A stretch of DNA of 64,000 nt from Gillisella vitis (GTDB lineage: Bacteria; Pseudomonadota; Alphaproteobacteria; Rhizobiales; Rhizobiaceae), in the NCBI GenBank assembly GCA_009744235.1, contig WPHV01000008.1:186001-250000 (forward strand). Direction: 5' to 3'. The position numbers and the translations under genes were made by a program. Positions 8,379-17,732 of this stretch are shown here, one piece after another; position 1 is the first letter of the stretch; the number at the start of each line of letters is the position of its first letter. The notes below the pieces were generated by a model, which ran no database searches, was not told the origin of the DNA, and saw nothing but the letters and a program-made list of their open reading frames with translations.

Positions 8379-9748
8379 CATCGGACACGAAGCGCCCCTT
8401 CGATACGGTTCTGATTGCCAATCGCGGCGAGATTGCCTTGCGCATCCAGCGGGCCTGCCGGGAGCTTGGCCTGCGCACCGTGATGATCTGCTCTGAGGCC
8501 GACCGGGATGCGCCCTATGGTGCAACGGGGGATGAATTCATCTGTATTGGGCCTTCTGCGCCGGGGCGCAGCTATCTCAATCAATCCGCAATTCTTCTGG
8601 CCATGCGGGCATCTGGTGCGGGTGCGGTGCATCCGGGCTACGGTTTTTTGTCAGAAAACGCTGATTTTGCCGAGGCTGTTGAGCAAGCTGGCCTGACCTT
8701 CATTGGCCCATCAGCCTCTGCCATTCGCATTATGGGCGATAAGATTGCTGCCAAACGGGCAATGATCGAAGCAGGCGTGCCTTGCGTGCCGGGACCCGAC
8801 ACGGCCCTTGGCGAAGACATGGCTGACATTGCCGAGATCGCCGCCAAGATTGGCTATCCAGTGATTATCAAGGCCGCAGGCGGCGGCGGTGGACGCGGCA
8901 TGCGCATTGTGCGCGATGCGGCAGCCCTCGCGGATGCCGTTTCCGTCACCCGTGAGGAAGCGCGGCGGGCTTTTGGCAATCCTGAGCTTTACATGGAAAA
9001 GTTTCTTGAAAAGCCACGCCATGTGGAAATTCAGGTGTTGTGCGACAACTTCGGCAATGCCGTCTGGCTTGGCCACCGCGATTGCTCCATGCAACGCCGC
9101 CACCAGAAAGTGTTGGAAGAAGCGCCTTCACCGGGCATTCCCGCCGATGTTGCTGCCGCTGTGGGTGCGCGTTGCGTGGCGGCCTGCCAGCGGATTGGCT
9201 ATCGCGGCGTCGGCACGTTTGAGTTTCTCTATGAGAATGGCGAATTCTATTTCATTGAAATGAACACCCGCCTTCAGGTGGAGCATCCCGTGACCGAGAT
9301 GACCAGCGGGCTGGATATTGTTTGTGAGCAATTGCGCGTGGCATTGGGCCTGCCGCTGCTGCTGACCCAAGCGGATATTCAAACCAACGGCCATTCGTTT
9401 GAATGCCGGATTAATGCCGAAGACCCTTACACCTTTGCGGGATCACCGGGCAAGATCACCGCTTTGCAGCTTCCCTCTGGCGACGGTGTACGGGTCGATA
9501 CCCATGTGGTGGAAGGCTATAGCGTGCCTGCCCATTATGACTCGCTGATCGCCAAGCTGATTGTGCATGCGCCAACCCGCGAAGAGGCGATTGAGCGCAT
9601 GCGCACGGCACTGGACACGCTGAAGATTGATGGAATCACCACCAATATCGCCCTGCATAAGGCGATTTTTGAAGATGCGGGCTTTTGCGCCGGTGGTGCC
9701 GATATCCACCATCTTGAGACATGGTTGAGCAAGCGGAGCGCAGCATGA
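8375..9748 (+). CDS. Biotin carboxylase (AccC-like)
   Basis: ATP-grasp enzyme of 457 residues that carboxylates biotin with bicarbonate and ATP. Visible are the glycine-rich ATP loop [26 protein letters not shown], and the active-site strand [15 protein letters not shown]. Full length and all core motifs are present. It overlaps the carrier gene by ATGA and overlaps the next gene in the same way, so the proteins are probably made in fixed proportion. Its partner transferase is not a classical AccAD but most likely PxpB/PxpC, which resemble the amide-binding half of urea carboxylase. Confidence 0.92.
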   Translation: MTSDTKRPFDTVLIANRGEIALRIQRACRELGLRTVMICSEADRDAPYGATGDEFICIGPSAPGRSYLNQSAILLAMRASGAGAVHPGYGFLSENADFAEAVEQAGLTFIGPSASAIRIMGDKIAAKRAMIEAGVPCVPGPDTALGEDMADIAEIAAKIGYPVIIKAAGGGGGRGMRIVRDAAALADAVSVTREEARRAFGNPELYMEKFLEKPRHVEIQVLCDNFGNAVWLGHRDCSMQRRHQKVLEEAPSPGIPADVAAAVGARCVAACQRIGYRGVGTFEFLYENGEFYFIEMNTRLQVEHPVTEMTSGLDIVCEQLRVALGLPLLLTQADIQTNGHSFECRINAEDPYTFAGSPGKITALQLPSGDGVRVDTHVVEGYSVPAHYDSLIAKLIVHAPTREEAIERMRTALDTLKIDGITTNIALHKAIFEDAGFCAGGADIHHLETWLSKRSAA

Positions 9749-10185
9749 CACCACGCACTCGTTCCAAATCCCGTTCCTCCGTGGATTTCACCAGCCCGGA
9801 TGTGATCGCAACGCTCACAACATGGCTGGAGCAAGCTGGTGTCAGCGCCATCGCCATTGAGCGCGATGATCAGCAGATCAAAATTGTGATGGCGGGCGGT
9901 TCCGCCCAAGTCTCAAGCCAAAAGCGGGACAATCCGACAGCGGCGGCGGTTGCGGTTAAGTCCCCCAGTGTTGGGCATTTTCTGACCCGCCATCCGGCCC
10001 GCGCCGATGAAGCGTCAAACGAAGGGTCTGTGGTCAAAGCAGGCGATACGGTCGGCTTTGTCAAAATTGGCCCCGTACTACTGAATGTTACCGCACCGCA
10101 GGACGGCATTCTCGGCCAAGCCTTGGTCAAAAGCGGTACCCTCGTTGGCTATGGCGACCCTCTGTTTTTGGTCGAGCAACACTGA
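9745..10185 (+). CDS. Degenerate biotin/lipoyl-like carrier without the biotin lysine
   Basis: A 146-residue protein whose C-terminal half aligns with biotin carrier proteins ([14 protein letters not shown] and a closing [10 protein letters not shown]). Where carriers have EAMKM it reads FVKIGPVLL, so a proline (residue 110) stands at the lysine position and biotinylation there is impossible. The N-terminal half resembles the carrier N-terminal region. It starts at 9745, overlapping the carboxylase stop by ATGA; the next start overlaps its own stop by one base. Conservation inside the operon argues for a structural role, such as a scaffold or docking subunit, rather than decay. Not a housekeeping AccB. 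Confidence 0.7.
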   Translation: MTPRTRSKSRSSVDFTSPDVIATLTTWLEQAGVSAIAIERDDQQIKIVMAGGSAQVSSQKRDNPTAAAVAVKSPSVGHFLTRHPARADEASNEGSVVKAGDTVGFVKIGPVLLNVTAPQDGILGQALVKSGTLVGYGDPLFLVEQH

Positions 10186-10895
10186 TGGCGACAATGTATA
10201 TGAAAACCCTGAAACATTCCGCCGTGATTGCTTCCTCCACAGCGAATATGCCGAAAGTCTCTAGCATCGGCACCAAAGCCTTTGTGGTGGATGCGCCCGG
10301 CGCGTTTGATCTGGCGTCTCAGCGGCGTATCTGGGCCTTATCCGCCATGGTTCAGGATTGGCCAGACGTTCAGGAAACCGTGCCGGGTATGACCAATCTG
10401 CTGCTGGTGCTGCATCACACGCCTGAAGATCACGAGGCCATCAAACATCGTCTGCTTGAAGCATGGAATACGGCACAAGGCATGGATTTAACCGGAAAAA
10501 CCGTTGAAATCCCCGTGACCTATGGGGGCGAACATGCCACTGATCTTCCCGCTCTGTGTGATCTTTCCGGCCTGTCGGATCGCGATATTGTAAAGATCCA
10601 TGCGGCCGGCACCTACACCGTGTTTGCGCTGGGGTCTGCACCGGGCTTTGGCTACCTGCATGGACTTGACCCCCGTATTCACATGCCGCGCAAAACCGTG
10701 CCATCGCTGAACATGGCGCGTGGATGCCTGACCATCGGTGGCATGCAGACCGGGGTTGCCGTGTTGACCGGGCCGAATGGCTGGAACTCCATCGGCTTTG
10801 CCGAAATGCCGATGTTTGATCCCATGGCGGCATCTCCCGCCTTGCTGGCCCCCGGCGATACGGTGCGCTTTATTGCCGAGAGGATCGAGCTATGA
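10185..10895 (+). CDS. pxpB: PxpB-family protein (KipI/allophanate hydrolase subunit 1-like)
   Basis: A 236-residue AHS1/KipI-family protein. The signature GSAPGFGYLHGLDP with the following Pro-Arg-rich strand and GGMQTGVAVLTGPNGW is typical. In 5-oxoprolinase PxpABC it works with PxpC and PxpA to open 5-oxoproline using ATP; in urea carboxylase the homologous domain helps bind the amide substrate. The first base of its ATG is the last base of the preceding stop, and it overlaps pxpC by four bases. Substrate may be 5-oxoproline or another lactam/amide, given the biotin carboxylase genes in the same operon. Confidence 0.85.
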   Translation: MATMYMKTLKHSAVIASSTANMPKVSSIGTKAFVVDAPGAFDLASQRRIWALSAMVQDWPDVQETVPGMTNLLLVLHHTPEDHEAIKHRLLEAWNTAQGMDLTGKTVEIPVTYGGEHATDLPALCDLSGLSDRDIVKIHAAGTYTVFALGSAPGFGYLHGLDPRIHMPRKTVPSLNMARGCLTIGGMQTGVAVLTGPNGWNSIGFAEMPMFDPMAASPALLAPGDTVRFIAERIEL

Positions 10896-11890
10896 TCGAG
10901 GTTCTCGCCACCGGCCCCCTCAACACGGTGCAGGATCTTGGCCGTTTTGGGTTTCGCAACATTGGCGTCACCACCTGCGGCGCGATGGACCCGGTTGCGC
11001 TGAAAGTTGGCAATCTGATGCTGGGCAATGATGAGAGTGCCGCAGGCCTTGAAATCCAGACATTTCCCTTTCGGCTGCGGTTTGAGAGAGACGGTTTTGT
11101 CGCCATCACCGGGGCCGATTGCGCAGCCACACTGGATGGCAAAGCCATGCCGCCATGGTGGGCGCTTCCAGTTTTGGCAGGTCAAGAGCTTGAGCTGAAA
11201 ACACCCACCAAAGCAGCACGCGCCTATCTATGCTTTTCCGGCGGCATTGATGTGCCGCTGGTGATGGGGTCTCGCAGCACCTCGCTGCGTGGTGCTTTTG
11301 GCGGTTATCAGGGGCGTTTTTTGGCGGTTGGTGATCGTCTCGCTTTAGTTGAGGCACAGGCTTCGTTTATTCCATCATCCGGTTTTGGGGTGATGCCGCC
11401 AGAGGTGGCGTTGCAAGATCATTTTCCAGCGGTTGAGAATGGCATTTTGCCCATCCGTGCCCTGCCAGCAGGTGAGCATGATTGGTTTGGCGAAGAATCG
11501 ATGCAGTTCTGGGCGCAGGATTGGAAAATCTCCTCCCAGAGCGACCGCACCGGCTATCGTCTGTCTGGCACTCCGGTGAAGCTCAAGGAACATGTTGAAA
11601 TGCGCTCCCATGGCGTGGTCACAGGCGTGGTGCAGGTGCCGCCCGCTGGCGAGCCGATCATTCAGATGAGTGATGCCAATACCGCAGGCGGTTATCCCAA
11701 GATGGCGGGCGTGATTGACATTGATCTCTGGCGTTTGGGCCAAGCCCGCATTGGCAGCCGTATCCGCTTTGTTCAATCTACTTTGTCGGAAGCGAAAGCC
11801 GCAGAACAGGCAATGGCAGCCTATCTGGCCGATATCCGACACACCGTGCCGCTGTTGACCGACGCCCTCGCCACCATGACCAAGCGCTAG
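10892..11890 (+). CDS. pxpC: PxpC-family protein (KipA/allophanate hydrolase subunit 2, biotin-dependent carboxyltransferase-like)
   Basis: A 332-residue AHS2/KipA-family protein. The N-terminus (VLATGPLNTVQDLGRFGFRN) and VTTCGAMDPVALKVGN are hallmark segments. Homologous to the carboxyltransferase-like domain of urea carboxylase and to PxpC of bacterial 5-oxoprolinase. Start overlaps pxpB through ATGA; pxpA begins 14 bases after its stop. With the linked biotin carboxylase and carrier it would complete a urea-carboxylase-like domain set spread over separate proteins. Confidence 0.87.
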   Translation: MIEVLATGPLNTVQDLGRFGFRNIGVTTCGAMDPVALKVGNLMLGNDESAAGLEIQTFPFRLRFERDGFVAITGADCAATLDGKAMPPWWALPVLAGQELELKTPTKAARAYLCFSGGIDVPLVMGSRSTSLRGAFGGYQGRFLAVGDRLALVEAQASFIPSSGFGVMPPEVALQDHFPAVENGILPIRALPAGEHDWFGEESMQFWAQDWKISSQSDRTGYRLSGTPVKLKEHVEMRSHGVVTGVVQVPPAGEPIIQMSDANTAGGYPKMAGVIDIDLWRLGQARIGSRIRFVQSTLSEAKAAEQAMAAYLADIRHTVPLLTDALATMTKR

Positions 11891-11904
11891 ATTTGGGGAC
11901 AGAT

Positions 11905-12672
11905 ATGAAAATTGATCTCAATTCCGATATGGGCGAAGGCTTTGGTCCTTACCGCCTGTGTGACGATGAAGCGTTGATGGATGTTGTGTCCTCGGCCAAT
12001 ATCGCTTGTGGTTTTCATGCAGGAGACCCCGAGATGATGCTGCGCATGGTGCGGCTGGCCAAGGCTCGTGGCGTTGGCATTGGCGCACATCCCGGCTTTC
12101 CTGACCGGGTTGGTTTTGGCCGCCGCGACATGCCGGTGTCAGCAGAAGAACTTCGGGCACAGGTGCTTTATCAATTGGGTGCCTTGAGCGCGATTGCCGC
12201 CAGCGAAGGGCTTACCGTTGATCACATCAGCTTCCATGCTGCCATGGGCAATCGGGTTAATCACGACCCGGCCCTGTGCGATCTGGTGCTGACAGCGGTG
12301 AAAACCGTGGCCCCTGAGATGATTGTGTTTTGCATGTCCGGCTCGGAGATTGAGCGCTCGGCGCTGCGTTGCGGATTGAAGACGCTGACGCTGTTTCTGT
12401 CCGACCGCGCCTATGATGCCAAGGGTGCGCTTGTGCCGCGCGGAGTGGCCAACTCGGTCATCAAGGAAGAAATGGCGGTGCGTGCCCGCGTCAAACAATT
12501 CCTTGAAACAGCAACCGTCACCACCATCGACGGCCAAGCCATTGCCATGCCCGCCCGCTCCATTCTTGTTCACAGCGATACGCCGGGTTCTCTGGAACTC
12601 GCCAAGATTGTGCGCAGCGAAATTGAAGCCATGGGTGCCACCCTCGCGCCTGCCCGCGACGTGATTGCCTGA
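11905..12672 (+). CDS. pxpA: PxpA, LamB/YcsF-family 5-oxoprolinase subunit
   Basis: A 255-residue LamB/YcsF protein, the hydrolytic subunit of 5-oxoprolinase. Core motifs DLNSDMGEGFG, ANIACGFHAGDP and GAHPGFPDRVGFGRR are intact. The start at 11905 follows TGGGGACAG and begins at the conserved MKIDLNSD; an in-frame TTG at 11893 would add four residues. The product of 5-oxoproline hydrolysis is glutamate, consistent with an aminotransferase gene next. If the true substrate is a different lactam the product would be the matching amino acid. Confidence 0.9.
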   Translation: MKIDLNSDMGEGFGPYRLCDDEALMDVVSSANIACGFHAGDPEMMLRMVRLAKARGVGIGAHPGFPDRVGFGRRDMPVSAEELRAQVLYQLGALSAIAASEGLTVDHISFHAAMGNRVNHDPALCDLVLTAVKTVAPEMIVFCMSGSEIERSALRCGLKTLTLFLSDRAYDAKGALVPRGVANSVIKEEMAVRARVKQFLETATVTTIDGQAIAMPARSILVHSDTPGSLELAKIVRSEIEAMGATLAPARDVIA

Positions 12673-12720
12673 CATCCAACGATTTTGAAACCTTCATCAC
12701 AACCCTCGAAAGTCTAGACC

Positions 12721-13923
12721 ATGCCCATGATTGCCGACCGTCTCAAGAATGTCGCGGTTTCCGCTTCCGCAGCCATGACGCAGCGTGCCCGCGAACTTGC
12801 AGCAAAAGGCATTGACGTTGTGTCCCTGTCATCCGGCGAGCCGGATTTTGCCACTCCCGCTCACGCCATTGAAGCTGCGCATGCGGCAGCGCTGGCTGGT
12901 GACACCAAATATCCGCCGCTGGATGGCACTGCTGCCTTGCGGGCTGCGATTTCCCGCAAATTCAAGCGCGAAAACGGCTTGGACTATGACCCAAGCCAGA
13001 TTGTTGTCGCAGGCGGTGGCAAGCAGGTGATTTTCAATGCGGTGATGGCCACCTGCAATCCCGGCGATGAGGTGGTGATCCCCACCCCATCGTGGATCAG
13101 CTATGCCGATATCGTCCGCTTTGCAGGCGGCGTGCCTGTTCCGGTGGAATGCCCGCAGCAGAATGGTTTCAAGCTGCGCGCCGAAGACCTTGAGGCGGCG
13201 ATTACGCCGAAAACCAAATGGCTGTTTTTGAACTTCCCCAACAATCCCACAGGTGCCGCCTGCTCGCGCAAGGATATGGCTGAGATTGCCGAAGTCATGC
13301 TGCGTCATCCCGATGTCTGGATCATGACCGACGATATTTACGAACACCTGATCTACGACGGCTTTGAATTCTGCACCATCGCCGAAGTTGAACCCCGCCT
13401 ATATGACCGCGTGCTGACGGTGAACGGTGCCTCAAAGGCCTATGCCATGACCGGCTGGCGTCTTGGCTATTGCGGTGGCCCGAAGGATCTGATCAAGGCG
13501 ATCAGCAACGTCAACGGCCAGAACGCGGGCGGCACATCCACCATCACCCAGGCTGCGGCGATGGCTGTTCTGGATGGTCCGCAGGATTTGCTGAAAGAAC
13601 GCGCCAATATCTACAAGGGCCGTCGTGACTATGTTCTGTCGCGCCTCGCCGAGATTGATGGCTTGCGGGCCCATACGCCTGAAGGTGCGTTTTACATCTT
13701 CCCCAGCATTGCGGGCCTGATTGGTAAAACCACCAAGGGTGGTCGAAAGATTGAAAACGACACAGATTTCGTCTCGGCCCTGATAGATGAGCAGCACGTT
13801 GCCACGGTTCAAGGTGCTGCCTATGGCATGAGCCCCTTCTTCCGCATTTCCTATGCCACCAGCATGGAACGCCTCACAGCGGGTTGTGACCGGATTGCGC
13901 AATTCTGCAAGGATATGAAGTAA
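12721..13923 (+). CDS. PLP-dependent aminotransferase, class I (aspartate aminotransferase-like)
   Basis: Fold-type I aminotransferase of 400 residues, the usual length for the rhizobial AatA group. The Schiff-base lysine is K239 in NGASKAYAMTGWRLGY, and FPNNPTGAACS is the cofactor/substrate loop. It starts 48 bases after pxpA on the same strand and closes the operon. It could move the amino group from glutamate or from the ring-opened amino acid made by the upstream proteins. The exact amino donor is not readable from sequence. Confidence 0.87.
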   Translation: MPMIADRLKNVAVSASAAMTQRARELAAKGIDVVSLSSGEPDFATPAHAIEAAHAAALAGDTKYPPLDGTAALRAAISRKFKRENGLDYDPSQIVVAGGGKQVIFNAVMATCNPGDEVVIPTPSWISYADIVRFAGGVPVPVECPQQNGFKLRAEDLEAAITPKTKWLFLNFPNNPTGAACSRKDMAEIAEVMLRHPDVWIMTDDIYEHLIYDGFEFCTIAEVEPRLYDRVLTVNGASKAYAMTGWRLGYCGGPKDLIKAISNVNGQNAGGTSTITQAAAMAVLDGPQDLLKERANIYKGRRDYVLSRLAEIDGLRAHTPEGAFYIFPSIAGLIGKTTKGGRKIENDTDFVSALIDEQHVATVQGAAYGMSPFFRISYATSMERLTAGCDRIAQFCKDMK

Positions 13924-13968
13924 TCGGGATAGCGGCACATAAAAGGATATCAAGAAATCTCCTCTACA

Positions 13969-14068
13969 GCATCGGACCGAAAAGTGAGAACCGGTTTTCG
14001 GATAAATCCGATGCACAAACAAAAACTTAGAGCATTGTTCTGATTCCGTTTTTCTGTACGATGCTCTA
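13969..14068. repeat. Palindromic intergenic repeat, rhizobial type
   Basis: Two dyads in tandem: GCATCGGA at 13969-13976 pairs with TCCGATGC at 14007-14014, with CCGAAAA/TTTTCGG nested inside; then TAGAGCAT at 14028-14035 pairs with ATGCTCTA at 14061-14068. The text (ACCGGTTTTCGG, AGAGCAT) resembles dispersed palindromic elements scattered through Rhizobiales genomes. The rest of the 355-base gap 13924-14278 holds no gene. Confidence 0.6.
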
Positions 14069-14278
14069 ACAGCGCCATCATCAAGAGAGATGAAGAGAGC
14101 CTTTTCGTGGAAGCCGGAAACGCTCTCTTGTTCTTCGTATCAATCGATTGATGGCCGTCACCGTGTGAACAAACGACGTTACCCGAGGCGTCGTTGCTTT
14201 ACCCCCAATTACACCCAGTATTTTTCCCGTTTAAAGTGTGCAATCTTATCTTAAATCAACCTAAACGGAAATACGCCA

Positions 14279-15778
14279 ATGGCACTGAATCATCATCTGG
14301 ACCTGCTAAAACCTCATCTTGATGGCTCCATCGCTAATGTTCAATCCGTTGAGGCAACCAATCGGCCCGCCGATCAGCCATGGCACGAGGATTACGCCTA
14401 TGGCCTTGGCATTCAGGCCTATATCTGGGGCTTTCCCTGGATTTATCTGACGCAACTGTGCTGGCTATGGACCAGTGAGGGTGGCCAGAAACTGATGGAA
14501 GCCTCCGGCAAAAAGGCTCCCTGGGCTCCAATCAACCAGATTTTCAACGCTCCGAATTTGACCACGCCCGCGACATCTGATGGCGGCAGCCCGAATTGCG
14601 ACACGCTTTATTCCACGGCATGGCTTGATTTCTCGCACGGCCCTTTGGTGCTCACCGTGCCAACTGTGACAGATCGATTTTATTCCATCGAATTGGCCAG
14701 TATCAGTTCTGACAATTTCGCCTATGTCGGGTTGGTGGCAACGGGCAAATATGGCGGCAACTATCTTATCGCGCCGAGTGACTGGTCCGGCACTGTGCCG
14801 GATGACGTATTGGACGTATTGGCACGTTGCCAAACGCCTATCGCCTTCATGCTCGGCAGAACAGGCGTTAACAACAGCACAACGGAAGATCTCGACGCCG
14901 CTCACGCCGTGCAAGGTCAATACCGCCTCACGCCTCTCTCTCATTGGCAAAATCCGGATGCCCCGGCTGTCACGCCGCATGCGCAGGTTCCCATCGGGTT
15001 CGACTTCAACAATCCTGACGGCGCCTGGGAAACCATGAATCGGGCGATGACGGCCAATCCACCCGGAATTTATCCCGCGCCAGAACAACAGGCCCTGATC
15101 AATCTGTTTGCCACCATCGGCATAGGACCAAACCAGCATTTAGGTGCGCAATCAAACGCCACCCTGAAAGGGTTACGGCGCGCCGCCGAAGACGGTCTCA
15201 GCCTGCTCAAGCAAATGTCTCAAGGACGTGGCAAAGAGATAAACCAGTGGAATTATCCGCCACTTGATCTTGGTCGTGCCGGAGACAAGGCCGATTACAT
15301 CACCCGCTCAGCGCTTCAAGCGCTGTCGGGCATTGTAGCGAATGACGCCACCCAAGCCGTCTACATTAACACATGGAATGACGAGACGGGAGAGCAACTC
15401 TCAGCGCAGTCCCAATACAAGTTGACGTTCGACACCCATGGTGATGGCTTTCCACCCATTGTGTCAGGCTTTAACGGTTTCTGGTCGGTCACCCTCTACG
15501 ATAACACGTATAATCTTGTGCCTGGTTCGATAGCCTATACGGTCAACAGCACCGATCCAAAATATCAATCTCGCGATGCAAATGGAAATCTCACCATCCT
15601 GTTGCAAAACGAGCAACCGGAAAATCTTGGCGACGGTGTTTACTGGCTACAAACACCGAGCGACACTGGTTCTGGAGAAACAGCAACATTCTTCCTCATC
15701 CTGCGTGTCTACGTTCCCGCCCCAGAGGTCAGTGGCTCACAGCTTTGGGCACCGCCGAAGATCTATAAGATTGGGTGA
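14279..15778 (+). CDS. DUF1254/DUF1214 domain protein
   Basis: A 499-residue protein of the DUF1254 (about residues 40-180) plus DUF1214 (about 370-480) architecture. Clear family features are GGSPNCDTLYSTAWLDFSHGP, the FYSIELA strand and the late FNGFWSVTLYDNTYNLVPG. No signal peptide or membrane segment is visible, whereas many relatives are exported, so this copy appears cytoplasmic. Function of the family is not established; some members sit near stress or carbon metabolism genes. It is monocistronic, between a palindromic repeat and a hairpin terminator. Confidence 0.8.
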   Translation: MALNHHLDLLKPHLDGSIANVQSVEATNRPADQPWHEDYAYGLGIQAYIWGFPWIYLTQLCWLWTSEGGQKLMEASGKKAPWAPINQIFNAPNLTTPATSDGGSPNCDTLYSTAWLDFSHGPLVLTVPTVTDRFYSIELASISSDNFAYVGLVATGKYGGNYLIAPSDWSGTVPDDVLDVLARCQTPIAFMLGRTGVNNSTTEDLDAAHAVQGQYRLTPLSHWQNPDAPAVTPHAQVPIGFDFNNPDGAWETMNRAMTANPPGIYPAPEQQALINLFATIGIGPNQHLGAQSNATLKGLRRAAEDGLSLLKQMSQGRGKEINQWNYPPLDLGRAGDKADYITRSALQALSGIVANDATQAVYINTWNDETGEQLSAQSQYKLTFDTHGDGFPPIVSGFNGFWSVTLYDNTYNLVPGSIAYTVNSTDPKYQSRDANGNLTILLQNEQPENLGDGVYWLQTPSDTGSGETATFFLILRVYVPAPEVSGSQLWAPPKIYKIG

Positions 15779-15795
15779 CGCATAAAGACAAAACA

Positions 15796-15827
15796 CCACA
15801 GCAGCAATGGTATCGTTGCTGCTGTGG
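15796..15827. terminator. Bidirectional hairpin between convergent genes
   Basis: CCACAGCAGCAA and TTGCTGCTGTGG form a perfect 12-bp stem with an eight-base loop, 18 bases after the DUF1254 stop and 8 bases from the end of the converging LysR gene. It can serve both directions. Confidence 0.7.
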
Positions 15828-15834
15828 ACGTCTC

Positions 15835-16740
15835 TTAAACCTTCAACTGCCGCGTCAATCGCAGCAAAATATCCCGCACGGCCAAGGCTGAATCTGACAA
15901 TTGCGCGTGTTCCGACACGCAGAGAGACAGCGTTTCTTCAATCTGCGGCGAGAGGGTGCGGCAGATGATTTGGCTGCTGGCCTCTGCGGTGATGCGATCG
16001 GCAACCGCCTTGGGCATGATGGTTGCGCCAACCCCGCCACTCACGGCGCGTGTCAGGGTGCGAATAACCTCCACTTCACCAATCACGTTCAGCTTGGTAC
16101 GGCTACGGGCAAAGGCCATGTCCACCGCTCGACGTACGAAATTATAGGGCGGCGGCAGCAGGAACGGCACCTCTTCCAGATTGGCAACCGAGAGCGGTTT
16201 GTCATCCACCTCTATGCCAAAATCCTCATGGGCCACCAGAAAGAAATCTTCGCGCAACAGCGGATCGAAGTGAACGCCCTTCATTGGCCCGGTGCCATGG
16301 ATAAGGGCAATTTCCAGCTTGTTGTTCATCAACATCTGGCTATAGGCCTGCCCCACACTTTCCGTCAAATGCAGCACAACGCCCGGATAGAGCCTGCGTG
16401 TTTCCGCCAGCAGTTCAAACGACAGCGTTGCCGCACTGCTGAACGGTGCCAGCCCCACCGAGACGCGCCCGGCCAGATGCTTGCCTGCCGCCAGCACATC
16501 GGCATGGGCCTGATCCATCTGCCGCAGAATCATCTGCGCGTGGCGATAAACTTGCGCCCCCGCATCGGTCATCACCACGCCTTGCTGGCTGCGCAGCAAA
16601 AGCTTTGTGCCAAAATGCTCTTCCAGCGAGGCAAGCTGCTGGCTCAAGGCGGGCTGGGCGATATGCAAAATATCGGCAGCGCGGGTGATGCTGCCTGTAT
16701 CAACAATCACGATGAATGACTTGAAGCGCCTGATATCCAT
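15835..16740 (-). CDS. LysR-family regulator, Nac-like
   Basis: A 301-residue LysR protein; HTH DTGSITRAADILHIAQPALS and the rest of the N-terminus resemble the nitrogen assimilation control (Nac) and CynR/Cbl branch. It is divergent from an SDR plus amino acid ABC operon across 239 bases. That gap holds an ATA-N9-TAT site, the published shape of Nac operators, so it probably controls the operon and itself. Coupling to nitrogen supply is a plausible inference, not shown. Confidence 0.83.
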   Translation of the reverse strand: MDIRRFKSFIVIVDTGSITRAADILHIAQPALSQQLASLEEHFGTKLLLRSQQGVVMTDAGAQVYRHAQMILRQMDQAHADVLAAGKHLAGRVSVGLAPFSSAATLSFELLAETRRLYPGVVLHLTESVGQAYSQMLMNNKLEIALIHGTGPMKGVHFDPLLREDFFLVAHEDFGIEVDDKPLSVANLEEVPFLLPPPYNFVRRAVDMAFARSRTKLNVIGEVEVIRTLTRAVSGGVGATIMPKAVADRITAEASSQIICRTLSPQIEETLSLCVSEHAQLSDSALAVRDILLRLTRQLKV

Positions 16741-16888
16741 GGGGGTAGTAAACTCGAATTCTATGGGGTCAAGCCTTCACACTATGCAGCAGCCGTCACG
16801 CCGTAAATGGATAAAACAAGGTTCTGAGCTGACATAGGCGGGTTGTCCGATCATGACGACCAGTTTTTGGGCAATTGCCACCAAGCTC

Positions 16889-16932
16889 ATAAGATAGGCT
16901 TATCACTCCACATATAATCGGCATTATCGCTC
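16889..16932. promoter_or_regulatory. Candidate Nac/LysR operators for the SDR-ABC operon
   Basis: ATAAGATAGGCTTAT at 16889-16903 is a perfect ATAAG-N5-CTTAT dyad and fits ATA-N9-TAT. A second dyad ATAAT-CGGC-ATTAT lies at 16914-16927. The direct repeat TTATC(A/G)CTC occurs at 16900-16908 and 16924-16932. All sit 50-90 bases before the SDR start in the divergent region. Confidence 0.5.
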
Positions 16933-16979
16933 AGACTAAAGCTTCGCTAGTCTTTCCCAAGAACAAAAGAGGACGTCAG

Positions 16980-17732
16980 ATGCCATTTTCGGATTACAAA
17001 ACTGCGCTTGTCACTGGCGCATCCTCCGGGATCGGAGCCGCTATTGTGGAGCGGCTGTGCGCTGAGAATGTTGAAGTGCATGCTGTTGCCAGAAGTGGTG
17101 ATCTTCTCAAGCAGCTTTCCGAGAAAACCGGCTGCATTGCCCATGTGATTGACGTCACGGACCGCGCCGCCCTGGCGGACCTCACATCCAAAATTCCATT
17201 TGATATTCTCGTCAACAATGCCGGTGTTGACCGTCCAAAGAAATTTCTCGAAGCCGAAGACGGCGATATTGACCTGCTGGTGGATGTGAACCTGCGGGCT
17301 GTTTTGCATCTGTGCCGCATGGTTGTGCCGGGCATGGTGGCGCGCGATCGTGGTCACGTTATCAACATCTCATCCATTGCCGCACAGTATAATTTCGGTG
17401 GAAACTCCTCCTATCACGCAACTAAAGCAGGTGTCAGCATGCTGTCCAACCAGTTGCGCATTGATGTCTTTGGCAAGCGGGTGCGTGTCACGGAAATCTG
17501 CCCCGGCCGCGTTGCAACCGATATTTTCACCCATGTCCACGGTGATGATCCTTCAGTGCGCGAGCGCTTTATTGATGGCTTTGAATTGCCGCAAGCGTCC
17601 GACATTGCCGATGCCATTGCCTTTGCCATTGCCGCACCCATTGCCGTTAACATCGGCCATATGGAAATCACCCCCACCCTTCAGGTGATGGGCGGATTGC
17701 AGACGGCAAAGCCGGAGGAGCGGAAGCCTTGA
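16980..17732 (+). CDS. SDR-family oxidoreductase
   Basis: Short-chain dehydrogenase of 250 residues. TGASSGIG (cofactor loop, near residue 12), NNAG, a catalytic serine in INISSIAA, and YxxxK in SYHATKAG are all present. Start follows GAGGACG. Its TGA overlaps the TTG start of the first transporter permease, so it is translated with the importer. It probably oxidises or reduces the imported compound or a derivative; the substrate cannot be named. Confidence 0.87.
   Translation: MPFSDYKTALVTGASSGIGAAIVERLCAENVEVHAVARSGDLLKQLSEKTGCIAHVIDVTDRAALADLTSKIPFDILVNNAGVDRPKKFLEAEDGDIDLLVDVNLRAVLHLCRMVVPGMVARDRGHVINISSIAAQYNFGGNSSYHATKAGVSMLSNQLRIDVFGKRVRVTEICPGRVATDIFTHVHGDDPSVRERFIDGFELPQASDIADAIAFAIAAPIAVNIGHMEITPTLQVMGGLQTAKPEERKP

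Noticed and set aside
13969..14068. CRISPR array or riboswitch
   Set aside because: The repeats are two adjacent inverted dyads, not spaced direct repeats, and no conserved aptamer pattern is seen; it looks like a rhizobial palindromic element.
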